Positions 35,216-44,400 of a DNA stretch of 64,000 nt are shown here, in pieces (the first letter of the stretch is position 1; every line of letters starts with the position of its first letter). Location: assembly GCF_003116015.1 (NCBI RefSeq), contig NZ_LGQZ01000027.1, forward strand, positions 1 to 64,000, written 5' to 3'. The translations under genes and the position numbers were made by a program. The notes under the pieces were generated by a model that worked only from the letters and a program-made list of their open reading frames with translations, searched no databases and was not told the origin of the DNA. The DNA is from Azospirillum sp. TSO22-1 (GTDB lineage: Bacteria > Pseudomonadota > Alphaproteobacteria > Azospirillales > Azospirillaceae).

Positions 35216-37236
35216 GCGATAAGGCGACCACCCAGGACAAGGCCTCGCTGTCGGTCAGCACGCCGCTGGGCAAGGACGCGCTGATCCTCCAGGAGCTCAG
35301 CGGCACCGAGTACGTCTCCGGCCTGTTCGAGTTCCAGCTGGTCATGCAGTCGGCGACCGGCGCGCAGGATGTCGACCTGACCCAGCTGGTCGGCCAGCAC
35401 CTGACCGTCACGCTGACCGGCGACAGCGGCGCCACCCGCATCATCGACGGCATGTGCACGCGGGTGATCCAGACCGCCACCTCCTACGTTGCCGAGCTGC
35501 GGCCCTGGCTGTGGATGCTCGGCCTCAGCACCGACAACCGCATCTACCAGTCGAAGACCGCGGTGGACATCATCAAGGCGGTGTTCGGCAACCTCGGCTT
35601 CAGCGACTTCAAGGACTCGACCACCGCCACCTACACCACGCGCGACTACTGCGTGCAGTACGGCGAGAGCTGCCTGAACTTCGTCCTGCGGCTGATGGAG
35701 GACGAGGGCATCTGCTACTTCTTCACCCACGCGGCGGGGAAGCACACGCTGGTGCTGGCCGACGACACCTCGGCCTTCGCCGACATCTCCGGCACCTCCA
35801 CCGTGCCGTTCCTGCAGGTGCCGACGGGCAAGGACTGGATCGACGCGCTGCACGTCACCGACTGCGCGCTGGAGCAGGCGGTGACCAGCGGCATCTACCA
35901 GGCCGACGACTACAACTTCACCACGCCGTCCACCGAGCTGAAGGCCAGCGTCACCGGCACCTCGGGCGCGCCGCAGGTGTACGAGTACCCCGGCAACTAC
36001 ACCACCAAGGACCAGGGCGACGCCATCGGCAAGGTGCGCGTGGCGGAACTTCAGGCCCAGGCCAAGCGGCTGGCGGGCGGCGGCGTGGTGCGCGCCTTCA
36101 CGGCGGGGCAGACATTCACGCTGTCGAAGCACCCACGCTCCGATCTCAACGCCGCCTGGGTGCTGCACAGCGTCAGCCACCGCGCGACCTTCCGCGAGTA
36201 TTCCAACAGCTTCACGGCGCTGCCCTCGGCCACCACCTTCCGGCCGCCGCGCGTCACGCCCTGGCCGCGCATCCCCGGCACGCAGACCGCCACCGTGGTC
36301 GGCAAGTCGGGGCAGGAGATCTACACCGACCAGTACGGCCGCATCAAAGTGCAGTTCCATTGGGACCAGCAGGGCACCAACGACGAGAACAGCTCGTGCT
36401 GGATCCGCGTGGCGCAGGGCTGGGCGGGCAAGAGCTGGGGCGCCTTCTTCCTGCCGCGCATAGGCATGGAGGTGATCGTCAGCTTCCTGGAGGGCAACCC
36501 GGACCTGCCCATCGTCACCGGCTGCGTCTACAACGGCACCAACACCGTCCCCTACACGCTGACCGACGACCAGACCAAGAGCACCATCAAGAGCAACAGC
36601 TCGACCGGCGGCAAGGGCTACAACGAGATCCGCTTCGAGGACAAGGCCGATTCGGAGGAGATCTACGTCCAGGCGCAGAAGGACATGACCGTGCTGATCA
36701 ACAACAGCCGCACCACGACGGTCGATGCCGCCGACGACACCCTCACGCTGAACAAGGGCAACCGCTCGGCCACCATCTCCAAGGGCAACGACACCCTCAC
36801 CATCACCGAGGGCAACCGGACCTACGCGGTGTCCAAGGGCAACGAGACCTATTCGGTCAAGGGCACCCGCGACGTGACGGTGGAGGGGGCGGAGACGCAC
36901 ACCAACAAGGACGCCTTCACCCAGACCGTCACCAAGGATTTCACGCTGAAGGTGGACGGCGACATCACCATCCAGGCCTCCGGGGCCGTCACCATCAAGG
37001 CCGGCAAGGGGCTGACGCTGCAATCCACCTCGGACATGAGCCTGACCTCCTCGGCCGGGCTGACCGCCAAGGCGTCCAGCGACGCCACCGTGCAGGGCAT
37101 GAACGCCACCGTGAAGGCCGACACCGGCGCGACGCTCCAGGGCGGCACCACCGTCACCGTTAAGGGCAGCGCCCAGGCTACCATCGACGGCGGCGGCATG
37201 ACCTCGGTGAAGGGCGGCATGATCCAGCTGAACTGA
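35212..37236 (+). CDS. vgrG: VgrG (TssI) T6SS spike protein
   Basis: Predicted 674 residues. A gp27-like base (LSGTEYVSGLFEFQLV, about 28-340) is followed by the gp5 OB fold (DQYGRIKVQFHWDQQG, about 370-440, with SWGAFFLPRIGMEV) and a repetitive beta-helix needle to the end (GNRSATISKGND-type repeats). There is no C-terminal effector extension, so cargo must bind via the tip protein or adaptor. Coupled to tssH by overlap; its stop overlaps the MORN gene start. Confidence 0.95.
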   Translation: MSDKATTQDKASLSVSTPLGKDALILQELSGTEYVSGLFEFQLVMQSATGAQDVDLTQLVGQHLTVTLTGDSGATRIIDGMCTRVIQTATSYVAELRPWLWMLGLSTDNRIYQSKTAVDIIKAVFGNLGFSDFKDSTTATYTTRDYCVQYGESCLNFVLRLMEDEGICYFFTHAAGKHTLVLADDTSAFADISGTSTVPFLQVPTGKDWIDALHVTDCALEQAVTSGIYQADDYNFTTPSTELKASVTGTSGAPQVYEYPGNYTTKDQGDAIGKVRVAELQAQAKRLAGGGVVRAFTAGQTFTLSKHPRSDLNAAWVLHSVSHRATFREYSNSFTALPSATTFRPPRVTPWPRIPGTQTATVVGKSGQEIYTDQYGRIKVQFHWDQQGTNDENSSCWIRVAQGWAGKSWGAFFLPRIGMEVIVSFLEGNPDLPIVTGCVYNGTNTVPYTLTDDQTKSTIKSNSSTGGKGYNEIRFEDKADSEEIYVQAQKDMTVLINNSRTTTVDAADDTLTLNKGNRSATISKGNDTLTITEGNRTYAVSKGNETYSVKGTRDVTVEGAETHTNKDAFTQTVTKDFTLKVDGDITIQASGAVTIKAGKGLTLQSTSDMSLTSSAGLTAKASSDATVQGMNATVKADTGATLQGGTTVTVKGSAQATIDGGGMTSVKGGMIQLN

Positions 37237-37856
37237 TGCCCATGGACGGAGCAGACACCTCACCCCCGGCCGGCCACACCGTCGTCGAAGCACGCGACGG
37301 CGACGGGCGGCTGCTGTCCTGCGCCACCATCGGGCCGGACGGCGTGCCGGACGGCGCGTTCGTCGCCTACGCGCCGGACGGGGCGGTGCTGATGCGGCTG
37401 GTCTACAAGGCCGGGGTGCCGGACGGGCCGTCCACCATCTACCGCGACGGCCGGCCGCAAACCGAGATGAGCTACGCGAACGGCGCCCTGGACGGCGCGA
37501 TGCGCGGCTACGACCCGGCCGGGCGGCTGCTCACCGTCGTGCGCTGGGCGGCGGGCCGGCGGAACGGCCTGATGGAGTGTTTCACCGTCGACGGCACGCC
37601 GCTGATGACCGCGGAGTACAAGAATGACCGCCTCGACGGGCTGGTGATGGAGTACCGCGCCGACGGCACGCTGCGCCGCCAAGCCTCCTACAAGGCCGAC
37701 CTGCTGGACGGCGAGACCGTGGAGTTCCATCCCGGCGGCCAGCCGGCCGAGCGCACCGTCTACCAGAGCGGGGTGGCCGTCGAGGGGCCGGAGCGCTTCG
37801 ACGATCCCGACGCGCCGGGGAAGAAGGGCCTGCTGGCGCGGCTGATGGGGAAATAG
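37236..37856 (+). CDS. MORN/YwqK-like repeat protein linked to VgrG
   Basis: Predicted 206 residues made of about six repeats of the type D-G-x-x-x-x-Y-x-x-(D/N)-G-x-L (for example DGPSTIYRDGRPQ and DGLVMEYRADGTL). No signal peptide is visible. The start overlaps the vgrG stop (TGATG). YwqK-like repeats occur next to toxins and in VgrG neighbourhoods, so an adaptor, chaperone or immunity role is possible. The sequence does not decide among these. Confidence 0.7.
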   Translation: MPMDGADTSPPAGHTVVEARDGDGRLLSCATIGPDGVPDGAFVAYAPDGAVLMRLVYKAGVPDGPSTIYRDGRPQTEMSYANGALDGAMRGYDPAGRLLTVVRWAAGRRNGLMECFTVDGTPLMTAEYKNDRLDGLVMEYRADGTLRRQASYKADLLDGETVEFHPGGQPAERTVYQSGVAVEGPERFDDPDAPGKKGLLARLMGK

Positions 37857-37871
37857 CGGGAGGGCGGGGCG

Positions 37872-38258
37872 ATGGGCATGCTGGTGGTGTCGGGGGCGAT
37901 GATCCAGTGCAGCTTCGGCGTGGCCCCCGGCACGCTGATGGTGCTGCCGGCCAACTGCGTCATGGCCAGCAGCATGCCGGCGGCGAACATCATGGACAAC
38001 GTGCCCATGATGAACATCCTGCCCTTCGGCATGTGCCAGAGCATGGCCAACCCCACGGTGGCGGCGGCGACCGCGGCGGCCATGGGGGTGCTGACGCCGA
38101 TGCCCTGCATCCCGATGACCGCCGCGCCCTGGGCGCCGGGCGTGCCGCAGGTGCTGATCGCCAACATGCCGGCGCTGAACGACGGCTGCAAATGCATGTG
38201 CAGCTGGGGCGGCGCCATCAGCATCAACATGGCCGGGCAGTTCCAGACCCAGGCATGA
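37872..38258 (+). CDS. DUF4280 PAAR-like spike-tip protein
   Basis: Predicted 128 residues. GAMIQCSFGVAPG, FGMCQSM, PCIPMTAAPW and GCKCMCSWGGAISI form the DUF4280 pattern, a PAAR-like fold with conserved cysteines thought to bind metal at the tip of the VgrG needle. It is 15 bp after the MORN gene and in the same vgrG module. It has no effector extension, so cargo would be separate. Confidence 0.8.
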   Translation: MGMLVVSGAMIQCSFGVAPGTLMVLPANCVMASSMPAANIMDNVPMMNILPFGMCQSMANPTVAAATAAAMGVLTPMPCIPMTAAPWAPGVPQVLIANMPALNDGCKCMCSWGGAISINMAGQFQTQA

Positions 38259-38344
38259 CAGAAGGGGCCTGAGGCATCGCGTCCCGGTTGCAGCCGGGCC
38301 GGCAGGCACGATAAGCTGAACCGCACCCTATCGCAGGCCGACGC

Positions 38345-39037
38345 ATGTCCGACCCGCACAAGCGCTTCGCCCCTCCGCCGCCCCACTGGCCCGGCCGCCG
38401 GCCGGAACCGGCCGCGCAGGCGAAGCCCGCCCACAGGACCGTCGCGCAGCCCCAGGCCACCTTCGGCGCGTTGCGCACCGGCAAGGCGGAGCGCGGCGGC
38501 GCCGGGGACGAGCTGCTGCGCGTCCAGGGCGACGAGTTCGTGCTGAAGACCGCCGACCGCGGCCTGCACGTCAAGCCGAACGGCACCTACAACTTCGTGC
38601 GGGTGCAGGGGCAGACCCGAAACGACGCGCACACCTTCGTCTCGCCGCGCAGCGGGCATGCCGGGCTGGCCAGCGGCAAGCCGGTGCTGTACGCCGGCAC
38701 CGTGCGCTTCGACAGCGGCCGTATCGACTGGTGGAGCAACTACTCCGGCACCTACCAGCCGATCGCCGCGTTCCGCCAGCAGGCACAGTTGCCCGACGAC
38801 CATTTCGTGCCGTGGCAGAGGTTGCAGATGGGCGGAGTCGGCCTGCAGCGCGGCATGTTCAACGACCGCCGCGCCTCGACCGCGCCTGCCAAGCCGGAGC
38901 GCGCCGAGCCGGCGAAGCCCGCCGCGCCCGCCAGGACCGTGGCTCCCGCCAGGGACGAGTCGCCGCGCGCCGCGGCCCCGGCCGGCGCCACGCCGCCGGA
39001 GAAGACAGCGCCGAAGCCGGCGGACAAGGGGCGCTGA
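38345..39037 (+). CDS. Unidentified protein of the vgrG module, candidate cargo or adaptor
   Basis: Predicted 230 residues. Pro/Ala-rich ends enclose a central globular part (about residues 50-165) with HTFVSPRSGHAGLASGKPVL and WWSNYSGTYQP segments, rich in Trp and Gly. No signal peptide or membrane helix is seen. I do not recognise the family. The position between the PAAR-like and SPOR genes and the proline-rich N-terminus, like that of the DUF4157 proteins, suggests T6SS cargo. The start may be the ATG at 38345. Confidence 0.55.
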   Translation: MSDPHKRFAPPPPHWPGRRPEPAAQAKPAHRTVAQPQATFGALRTGKAERGGAGDELLRVQGDEFVLKTADRGLHVKPNGTYNFVRVQGQTRNDAHTFVSPRSGHAGLASGKPVLYAGTVRFDSGRIDWWSNYSGTYQPIAAFRQQAQLPDDHFVPWQRLQMGGVGLQRGMFNDRRASTAPAKPERAEPAKPAAPARTVAPARDESPRAAAPAGATPPEKTAPKPADKGR

Positions 39038-39040
39038 GCG

Positions 39041-39775
39041 GTGGCGGCGCCGCGCTCCTCGCTGCCGCTGATCCTGGCCGGAACGCTGCTGTTCGGCGGG
39101 CTGACCTTCCTGCTCGGCCTGCTGATCGGCGTGAATCTTTCCGTGCCGGCCGTCAAGCCTGCCGCACCCGCGGCCATCGCGGTGCCAACCGTTCCCGCAC
39201 CCACCGCGGCCGTTCCGTCCGCCCCCGCCTTGGCGGTTCCGGCGCCCGCGGCTCCGGCCGTGGCCGCGCCGGCCGCCCCGGCGCAGGGTGGGGCGTCGGC
39301 GGGTGGTGGTGGCGCGCCGTCCACCGCGGCGCCGGCCAAGAGCAGCGCGGTCGAGCCGCCACCGGCGGTCAAGCCGGTGAAGGTGAAGGGCTTGGGCTAC
39401 GGCACCCCGCCCTCGGTCGAGCCGGCCTCGTCGTTGCGCGGCAAGCTGTTGCAAGCGGTGGACGCGCCGGCCGCCGATGCGGCCGACGCCGCCAAGGACG
39501 TTCCCAAGGAGGCGCCGAAGGACGCCGGACCGGCGCTGGTCTATTCGGTGTCGCTCGGCCGCTTCCTGATGGAGGAGAACGCCGGCCGTCTGTTCGCCCG
39601 GGCGCAGGAGAAGGGCTACCAGCCGGTGGTCGTCGTGCCCGATCCGCCGGATCCCAGCGGCTGGCTGACGGTGACGCTGGGGCCGCAGGCGGACGCGACG
39701 TCCGCCAGCCGCCTCGCCACCGACGTCACGGCGCAGGGGTTTGAGACCTGGCTGGTGACGTGGCAGGCGCAATAG
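39041..39775 (+). CDS. Inner-membrane SPOR-domain protein at the end of the T6SS locus
   Basis: Predicted 244 residues from GTG, 3 bp after the previous stop. One membrane helix (about residues 9-31) is followed by a long Pro/Ala/Val linker able to cross the periplasm. A C-terminal SPOR-like domain (about 165-244: YSVSLGRFLMEENAGRLFAR, YQPVVVV, WLTVTLGP, GFETWLVTW) follows. SPOR domains bind denuded peptidoglycan glycan strands. Here it could anchor the secretion apparatus to the wall, since TssL has no wall-binding tail; this is inference from position. Confidence 0.75.
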   Translation: MAAPRSSLPLILAGTLLFGGLTFLLGLLIGVNLSVPAVKPAAPAAIAVPTVPAPTAAVPSAPALAVPAPAAPAVAAPAAPAQGGASAGGGGAPSTAAPAKSSAVEPPPAVKPVKVKGLGYGTPPSVEPASSLRGKLLQAVDAPAADAADAAKDVPKEAPKDAGPALVYSVSLGRFLMEENAGRLFARAQEKGYQPVVVVPDPPDPSGWLTVTLGPQADATSASRLATDVTAQGFETWLVTWQAQ

Positions 39776-39906
39776 CCCGCCGCTGCGAAGGTTCCCGTTG
39801 GCCCATCGGTGGGTGGCCCGATGGTACTTCATGGATCCCGATGTTGAATTGAACCGTTATCTCCCCATGTTGGAGCGGCCTTCGCTCCATACCGGGTGGG
39901 ACCATC

Positions 39907-40329
39907 GTGAAGCTCCTGATAGTCGAAGACGATCCGCTGGTCGGGCCGGCCATGAAGGCGGTCCTCGAAAAGGCGGGATACACGGTCGTCGGGCCGCTGC
40001 GCGACGCGCCCAAGGCGATGCGCCTGGCCGAGCGCGAGCGCCCGGACCTGGCGCTGGTCGATGTGCTGCTGGCCGGCGGCGAGGACGGCGTGAGCCTCAG
40101 CCGGCGCCTGCGCGCCGAGCTGGGCGTGCCGTCGCTGCTGGTGACCGGCTACGAGCACCACGCTGAGGAGGTGCGCGACACCGCGCTGGGCTTTCTGCAC
40201 AAGCCGTTCGCGCCGCAGGCGCTGCTCGACGCCGTGGGCGTGGTCGGCGAGGTGATGGGCGGCCTGCGCCCCTCCTTCGTGCCGCGCGAGTTGGAGCTGT
40301 TTCCGCCTTCGTTGAGCCTGCACGCCTGA
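39907..40329 (+). CDS. Single-domain response regulator (CheY-like)
   Basis: Predicted 140 residues from GTG. Acidic pair D8-D9, phospho-acceptor D52 (LALVDVLL), T80 and K99 (LHKPF) complete the receiver active site. There is no output domain; only about 20 residues follow the receiver. A TGGAGCG-gccttCGCTCCA hairpin lies in the 130-bp leader. No cognate kinase is adjacent, the nearest being the hybrid kinase at 49196. Confidence 0.9.
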   Translation: MKLLIVEDDPLVGPAMKAVLEKAGYTVVGPLRDAPKAMRLAERERPDLALVDVLLAGGEDGVSLSRRLRAELGVPSLLVTGYEHHAEEVRDTALGFLHKPFAPQALLDAVGVVGEVMGGLRPSFVPRELELFPPSLSLHA

Positions 40330-40366
40330 CGACTCCAAGGATCCTTGTCGGTGTCGGAGCCCGCGG

Positions 40367-40389
40367 ATGCCCGGGACAAGCCCGGGCAT
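40367..40389. repeat. ATGCCCGGG-N5-CCCGGGCAT palindrome between convergent genes
   Basis: Perfect 9-bp arms around ACAAG. It lies between the ends of the response regulator and the DUF2892-like gene. This sequence type resembles REP-like dispersed palindromes of alphaproteobacteria and may also terminate both transcripts. Confidence 0.6.
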
Positions 40390-40429
40390 GACGGCAGGAA
40401 GGTGCGTTGACGCCCTTGCAAGATGTCCC

Positions 40430-40747
40430 TCACATCGCGTGCGTCGCCATCGCGCGGTCGTGCTGCGCCTCGTGCGCGGCCTCGCCGGAGCCGTGGTGAT
40501 GGGCGATCTGGCCGTGGTCGTCGTAGCCCATGGCGGATTTGATCGGGCAGTGGCCGCTCATGCCGCGTGCGACGAGCGCGCCGCCGGTCAGGCCCATGAT
40601 GGCGCCGGGCAGGTCGGCGCGGTTGACGCCGGCCGCCGCCATGATCAGGCCCAGCCCGACCGAGGTGACGCGCTCCAGCGTGGACAGGTTGTGCTCACCG
40701 CCGAACACCGTGTCGTAGGTGTCGCGGATCGTGCTCTCGATGGCCAT
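40430..40747 (-). CDS. Small DUF2892-like membrane protein
   Basis: Predicted 105 residues. STLERVTSVGLGLIMAAAGV and GAIMGLTGGALVARGMSGHCPI form two short hydrophobic segments with the GHCP motif common in DUF2892/YgaP-tail-like inner-membrane proteins. A His-rich C-terminal tail (HHHGSGEAAHEAQHDR) follows. The ATG at 40747 has a CGGGAG site. No function is known for this family. Confidence 0.75.
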   Translation of the reverse strand: MAIESTIRDTYDTVFGGEHNLSTLERVTSVGLGLIMAAAGVNRADLPGAIMGLTGGALVARGMSGHCPIKSAMGYDDHGQIAHHHGSGEAAHEAQHDRAMATHAM

Positions 40748-40812
40748 GGCGTGACTCCCGTGCTGCTTGGTGTGGCCCTCTAGCAACCAAGCCGCCACGG
40801 TGAGGGTTCCGT

Positions 40813-41478
40813 TCAACCCTTGCTCAGCAGGCTCTCGCCATAGTGGGCCAGCAGGTCCTCCGGGTCGTCCCACACCTCGCGGCAGCCGGCGGCGCGCAGG
40901 TCCGCCTCGGCAAAGCCGCCGCACAGCACGCCGACCATCGGGATGCCGGCCTTGGCCGCCGCCTTGGCGTCCCACGGCGTGTCGCCGACCACCACCGCCT
41001 CCTCCGGCCGGATCCCCAGCTTGGCGAGCGCCGCCTGGAAGATGTCGGGGTGGGGTTTGGACTTGTCGGCGTCCTCCTTCGCGGTCTCGGTGTCCACGAG
41101 GTCGTCGATGCCGGCGGCGCGCTTGTAGACCGCCAGCTCGTCCCCCTTGGCGGAGGAGGCGAGCGCCACCCGCTTCCCGTCGGCCAGGATCCGCTGCACC
41201 AGCGCGCGGGTGCGGTGGAAGCCGCGCGCCTCGTGCAGGTACCTGCGCTTGTAGAGGGCGGAGCGGAAGGCGTCGATCTCCGCACCGCGCCGCTCCAGCT
41301 CCTCCTTCGGCACGAACACCGGCATCAGCTGGTCGGCACCCTTGCCGATCTGTGACCGCACGTCCTGATAGGTGGTCGGGATGCCGAAATGCGCGAACGC
41401 CTCCTGCCAGGCGCGGGCGTGGTTGTCCACCGTGTCCACCAGCGTGCCGTCCACATCGAAGATCACCGCCTTGAGCAT
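40813..41478 (-). CDS. HAD-superfamily phosphatase (phosphoglycolate phosphatase/beta-phosphoglucomutase-like)
   Basis: Predicted 221 residues. HAD motifs: FDVDGTLVDT (motif I), SSAKGDE (motif II), KSKPHPDIF (motif III) and VVVGDTPWD (motif IV), with a helical C1 cap. It hydrolyses or transfers phosphate on a small molecule, probably a sugar phosphate. The gene begins 9 bp after the stop of the giant maltokinase/TreZ/MalQ gene, and its AGGGAGG site overlaps that gene's end, so it belongs to the same operon. The substrate is not determinable from sequence. Confidence 0.85.
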   Translation of the reverse strand: MLKAVIFDVDGTLVDTVDNHARAWQEAFAHFGIPTTYQDVRSQIGKGADQLMPVFVPKEELERRGAEIDAFRSALYKRRYLHEARGFHRTRALVQRILADGKRVALASSAKGDELAVYKRAAGIDDLVDTETAKEDADKSKPHPDIFQAALAKLGIRPEEAVVVGDTPWDAKAAAKAGIPMVGVLCGGFAEADLRAAGCREVWDDPEDLLAHYGESLLSKG

Positions 41479-41487
41479 GCATCCTCC

Positions 41488-44400
41488 CTACGCGTTGCCG
41501 GTGGGGGCCGGGCGCGCCGCGGCCAGGATGGCGGCCAACGCGGTGGCCGGGGCGTCGTCGGCCAGTTCCTCCAGCGTCAACGACAGCTTGCGCCGCCAGT
41601 TCGGGTGCTGGTCCACGGTGCCCGGCAGGTTGATCTGCTCGCGCTCGTCGGTCAGCTCGTCGAGCTGGACCATGGCGATGGCGGCGTTGCTGCGCGCCAG
41701 GAAGGCGTGCACGGCGTTCGCCAGCGTCAGGTCGTAGGGTGACTCCGCGCCGAAGCTGGCCGGCAGCGGCAGCCCCGCCGCCCGGATCGCGTCGATCAGC
41801 CGGCCGCGCTCGTCGCGGCGGCGGGCGCGCTGCCTGTCGGCCTCGTCGGGTGCCGGGTAGAGGCCCTTGGTGGCCTTCAGTTCGATGTCGTTGCCCTCCC
41901 ACCAGCCGCGCAGCGTGGCGAGGTCGTGGCTGCCCACCGTGGCCAGCGCCAGGAACGGGTAGTCGTCCGGCCCGACGAAGCCGCCGTCCTCCGTCCACTC
42001 GAAGAACACCACGCGGTAGCTGAGGATCCCCGCTGCCGCCATACGCTCGCGGAAGCCGTCCGGCACGGTGCCGAGGTCCTCGCCGACCACCAGGCAGTTC
42101 TGGCGGCGGCTCTCCAGCGCCAGGATGCCGATCAGGTCGTCCATGGGGTAGGCGACGTAGGCACCGTCCCCGGGCGAGCGCCCCTCGGGGATCCAGTAGA
42201 CGTGCTGGAGCGCCATGGCGTGGTCGATGCGCAGCGCGCCCGCGTGCCGCATGTTGGCACGCAGAAGTTCGATGAAATCGGCATAGCCCTGCTCGCGCAG
42301 TGCCTGCGGGTGGAAGGGCGGCAGGCCCCAGTCCTGGCCGGCCGGATTGAACAGGTCCGGTGGTGCCCCGACGTGGGCGGCGGAGACCACGACGTCCGGC
42401 GAGGCCCAGGTTTCCGCCCCGCTGGCGTCGGCGCCGACCGCGAGGTCGCGGTAGAAGCCCACGGCCATGCCGCGCGCCCTGGCCCGCTCCGCAGCGGCTT
42501 CCAACTGGCAGTCCGCCACCCATTGCAGCCACGCCAGGAAGTCGATGCGCTCCGCGTTCTCCTGCGCGAACCGCTTCACCGTGTCGGAGGCCGCTTCGCG
42601 GTACCCTTCCGGCCACTGCGGCCAGCCCTGACCGCCGAAGCGCTCGCGCAGCGCCTGGAAGGTGCAGAAGCGCTCCAGGCGCGTGCCGCCTTCGCGCCGG
42701 AACGCCTCGAAGGCGAGGCGGCGGGAGGCGGGGGCGTCGGTCCGGAAGGCGCGGAACAGCGTCTCCAGCAGCGGCAGCTTCAACGCGGCCACCGCGGCGT
42801 AATCCACCATGTCGTTGTCGCGCGCCTCGGTGCGGGCCGCCAGGAACGCGTCCGACGCGATGCGCTCGCGGGCGTCGGCGCAGCCGATCAGCTCGGGCAG
42901 GGCGGTGACGTCGATGTAGAGCGGGTTGAGGAACAGCCGGCTGGCCGGGGAGTACGGACTGCACTGCTCCGGCGCGTCGAGGAACAGCGCGTGCAGCGGG
43001 TTGAGCCCGATCACCGAGGCGCCGCGGCTGGCCGCCATCTCGGCGAGGCTGGCGAGGTCGCCGAAGTCGCCGATTCCCCAGTCGGCGGCCGAGCGCACGG
43101 CGTACAGCTGTGCCGACAGTCCCCACACCGGCGTTCCCATCTCGATGGGCGCCGGCAGGTGGCAGCGGTCGGGCACGCCGATCACCGTGGCCGTCGCCGT
43201 CTGCGCCCCGGCCTCGACACTCAGCGTGTGGTAGCCGAGCGGCAGCCCCTCGCCGAGGTCCAGGCGGCGCACCTCCACCGGGCAGCCATCGAGGTCCGCC
43301 GCCCGCTCCAGTGGCAGGCTGGCGAACAGGATGTCGCCGCTCCGTTCGCCGCCGTCCTCCAGCGTCAGCGTCCAGCGCAGTTCGGTGGTTCCGGCGGGCA
43401 GCGTCAGCGGCACCGCGAAGGGCGGCCGGTCGGTGCGCAGCACCGCCACCGGCGGCAGCGCGCGGGCCAGTTCGGCGCGCTCGATCCCGGCCAGACGCGC
43501 CTGGGCGGCGGCCTCGTCCGGCGCGTCCACGCCCATGGCGGACAGCAGCGCCCGCACCGTGTCCGGCGACGCGGTGATCGTCTCGCCCGCGGCGTTGGTG
43601 TAAGAGGTCTCGATGCCCATGCGCCCGGCCAGCCGGTCGAGCGCGGTCGGCTCCTCGATGGACCAGATCACCGACCACGCGGAGAGCGCGCCGTCGCGCA
43701 CCCCCTCGCCCTCGGCCCAGAGAGGACGGCCCGGCGGCTCGGTCAGGCCGGGTTCCGGCGTGCCGGAGAGGTTGGCGCGCAGGTGCAGCGTGCTGCCGTC
43801 GCCGAGCCGCCAGCGCACCGACGCGCCGCCGCGCCCGGCCACCGCGTAGGCGCCGGTGCCGCCGGGCATGTTCGCCAGCCGCGGTGCGATCTCGACGCTG
43901 CGCAGCGTCAGCAGCAGGCGGACCCAGGCCAGCCAGTCGGCGTGCGGCGGGCGGTTGCGCAGGCTCCAGTCCAGCGCGGCGCTGCGCACCGTCTCCTCGG
44001 CGCTGGGGTCGGGGATGCGGTCGCGGGAGCCCGGGTCCTGGAACTCCGGGAACCTGGCGAACTCCGCGCGCCGGCCCTCGCGCACCGCGTCGGCGAGGTC
44101 GCCGCCGAAGTCGGCGAAGAAGGGGAAGGGCTGCGGGGCCGCCCACTCCTCGCCCATGAACAGCATGGGGATCTGCGGTCCCAGCAGGGTGATGGCGGTG
44201 ATGGCGCGCACCGCCGCGTGCGGGGCGATGGCGCCGATGCGCTCGCCGAACGCCCGGTTGCCGATCTGGTCGTGGTTCTGCAGGAAGCTGACGAAGGACG
44301 TCGCCGGCAGGTGCGCCGAAGGCTCGCCGCGCGGCTCGCCCTCGCGGTAGGCGGACGGGTCGCCCTGGAAGGCGAAGCCCTCGGCCAGCGCGCGCGCCCA

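Noticed and set aside
39776-39906. General-stress (EcfG-type GGAAC-N-GTT) promoter before the response regulator
   Set aside because: GAACC and GTT are present but the spacing is too short.
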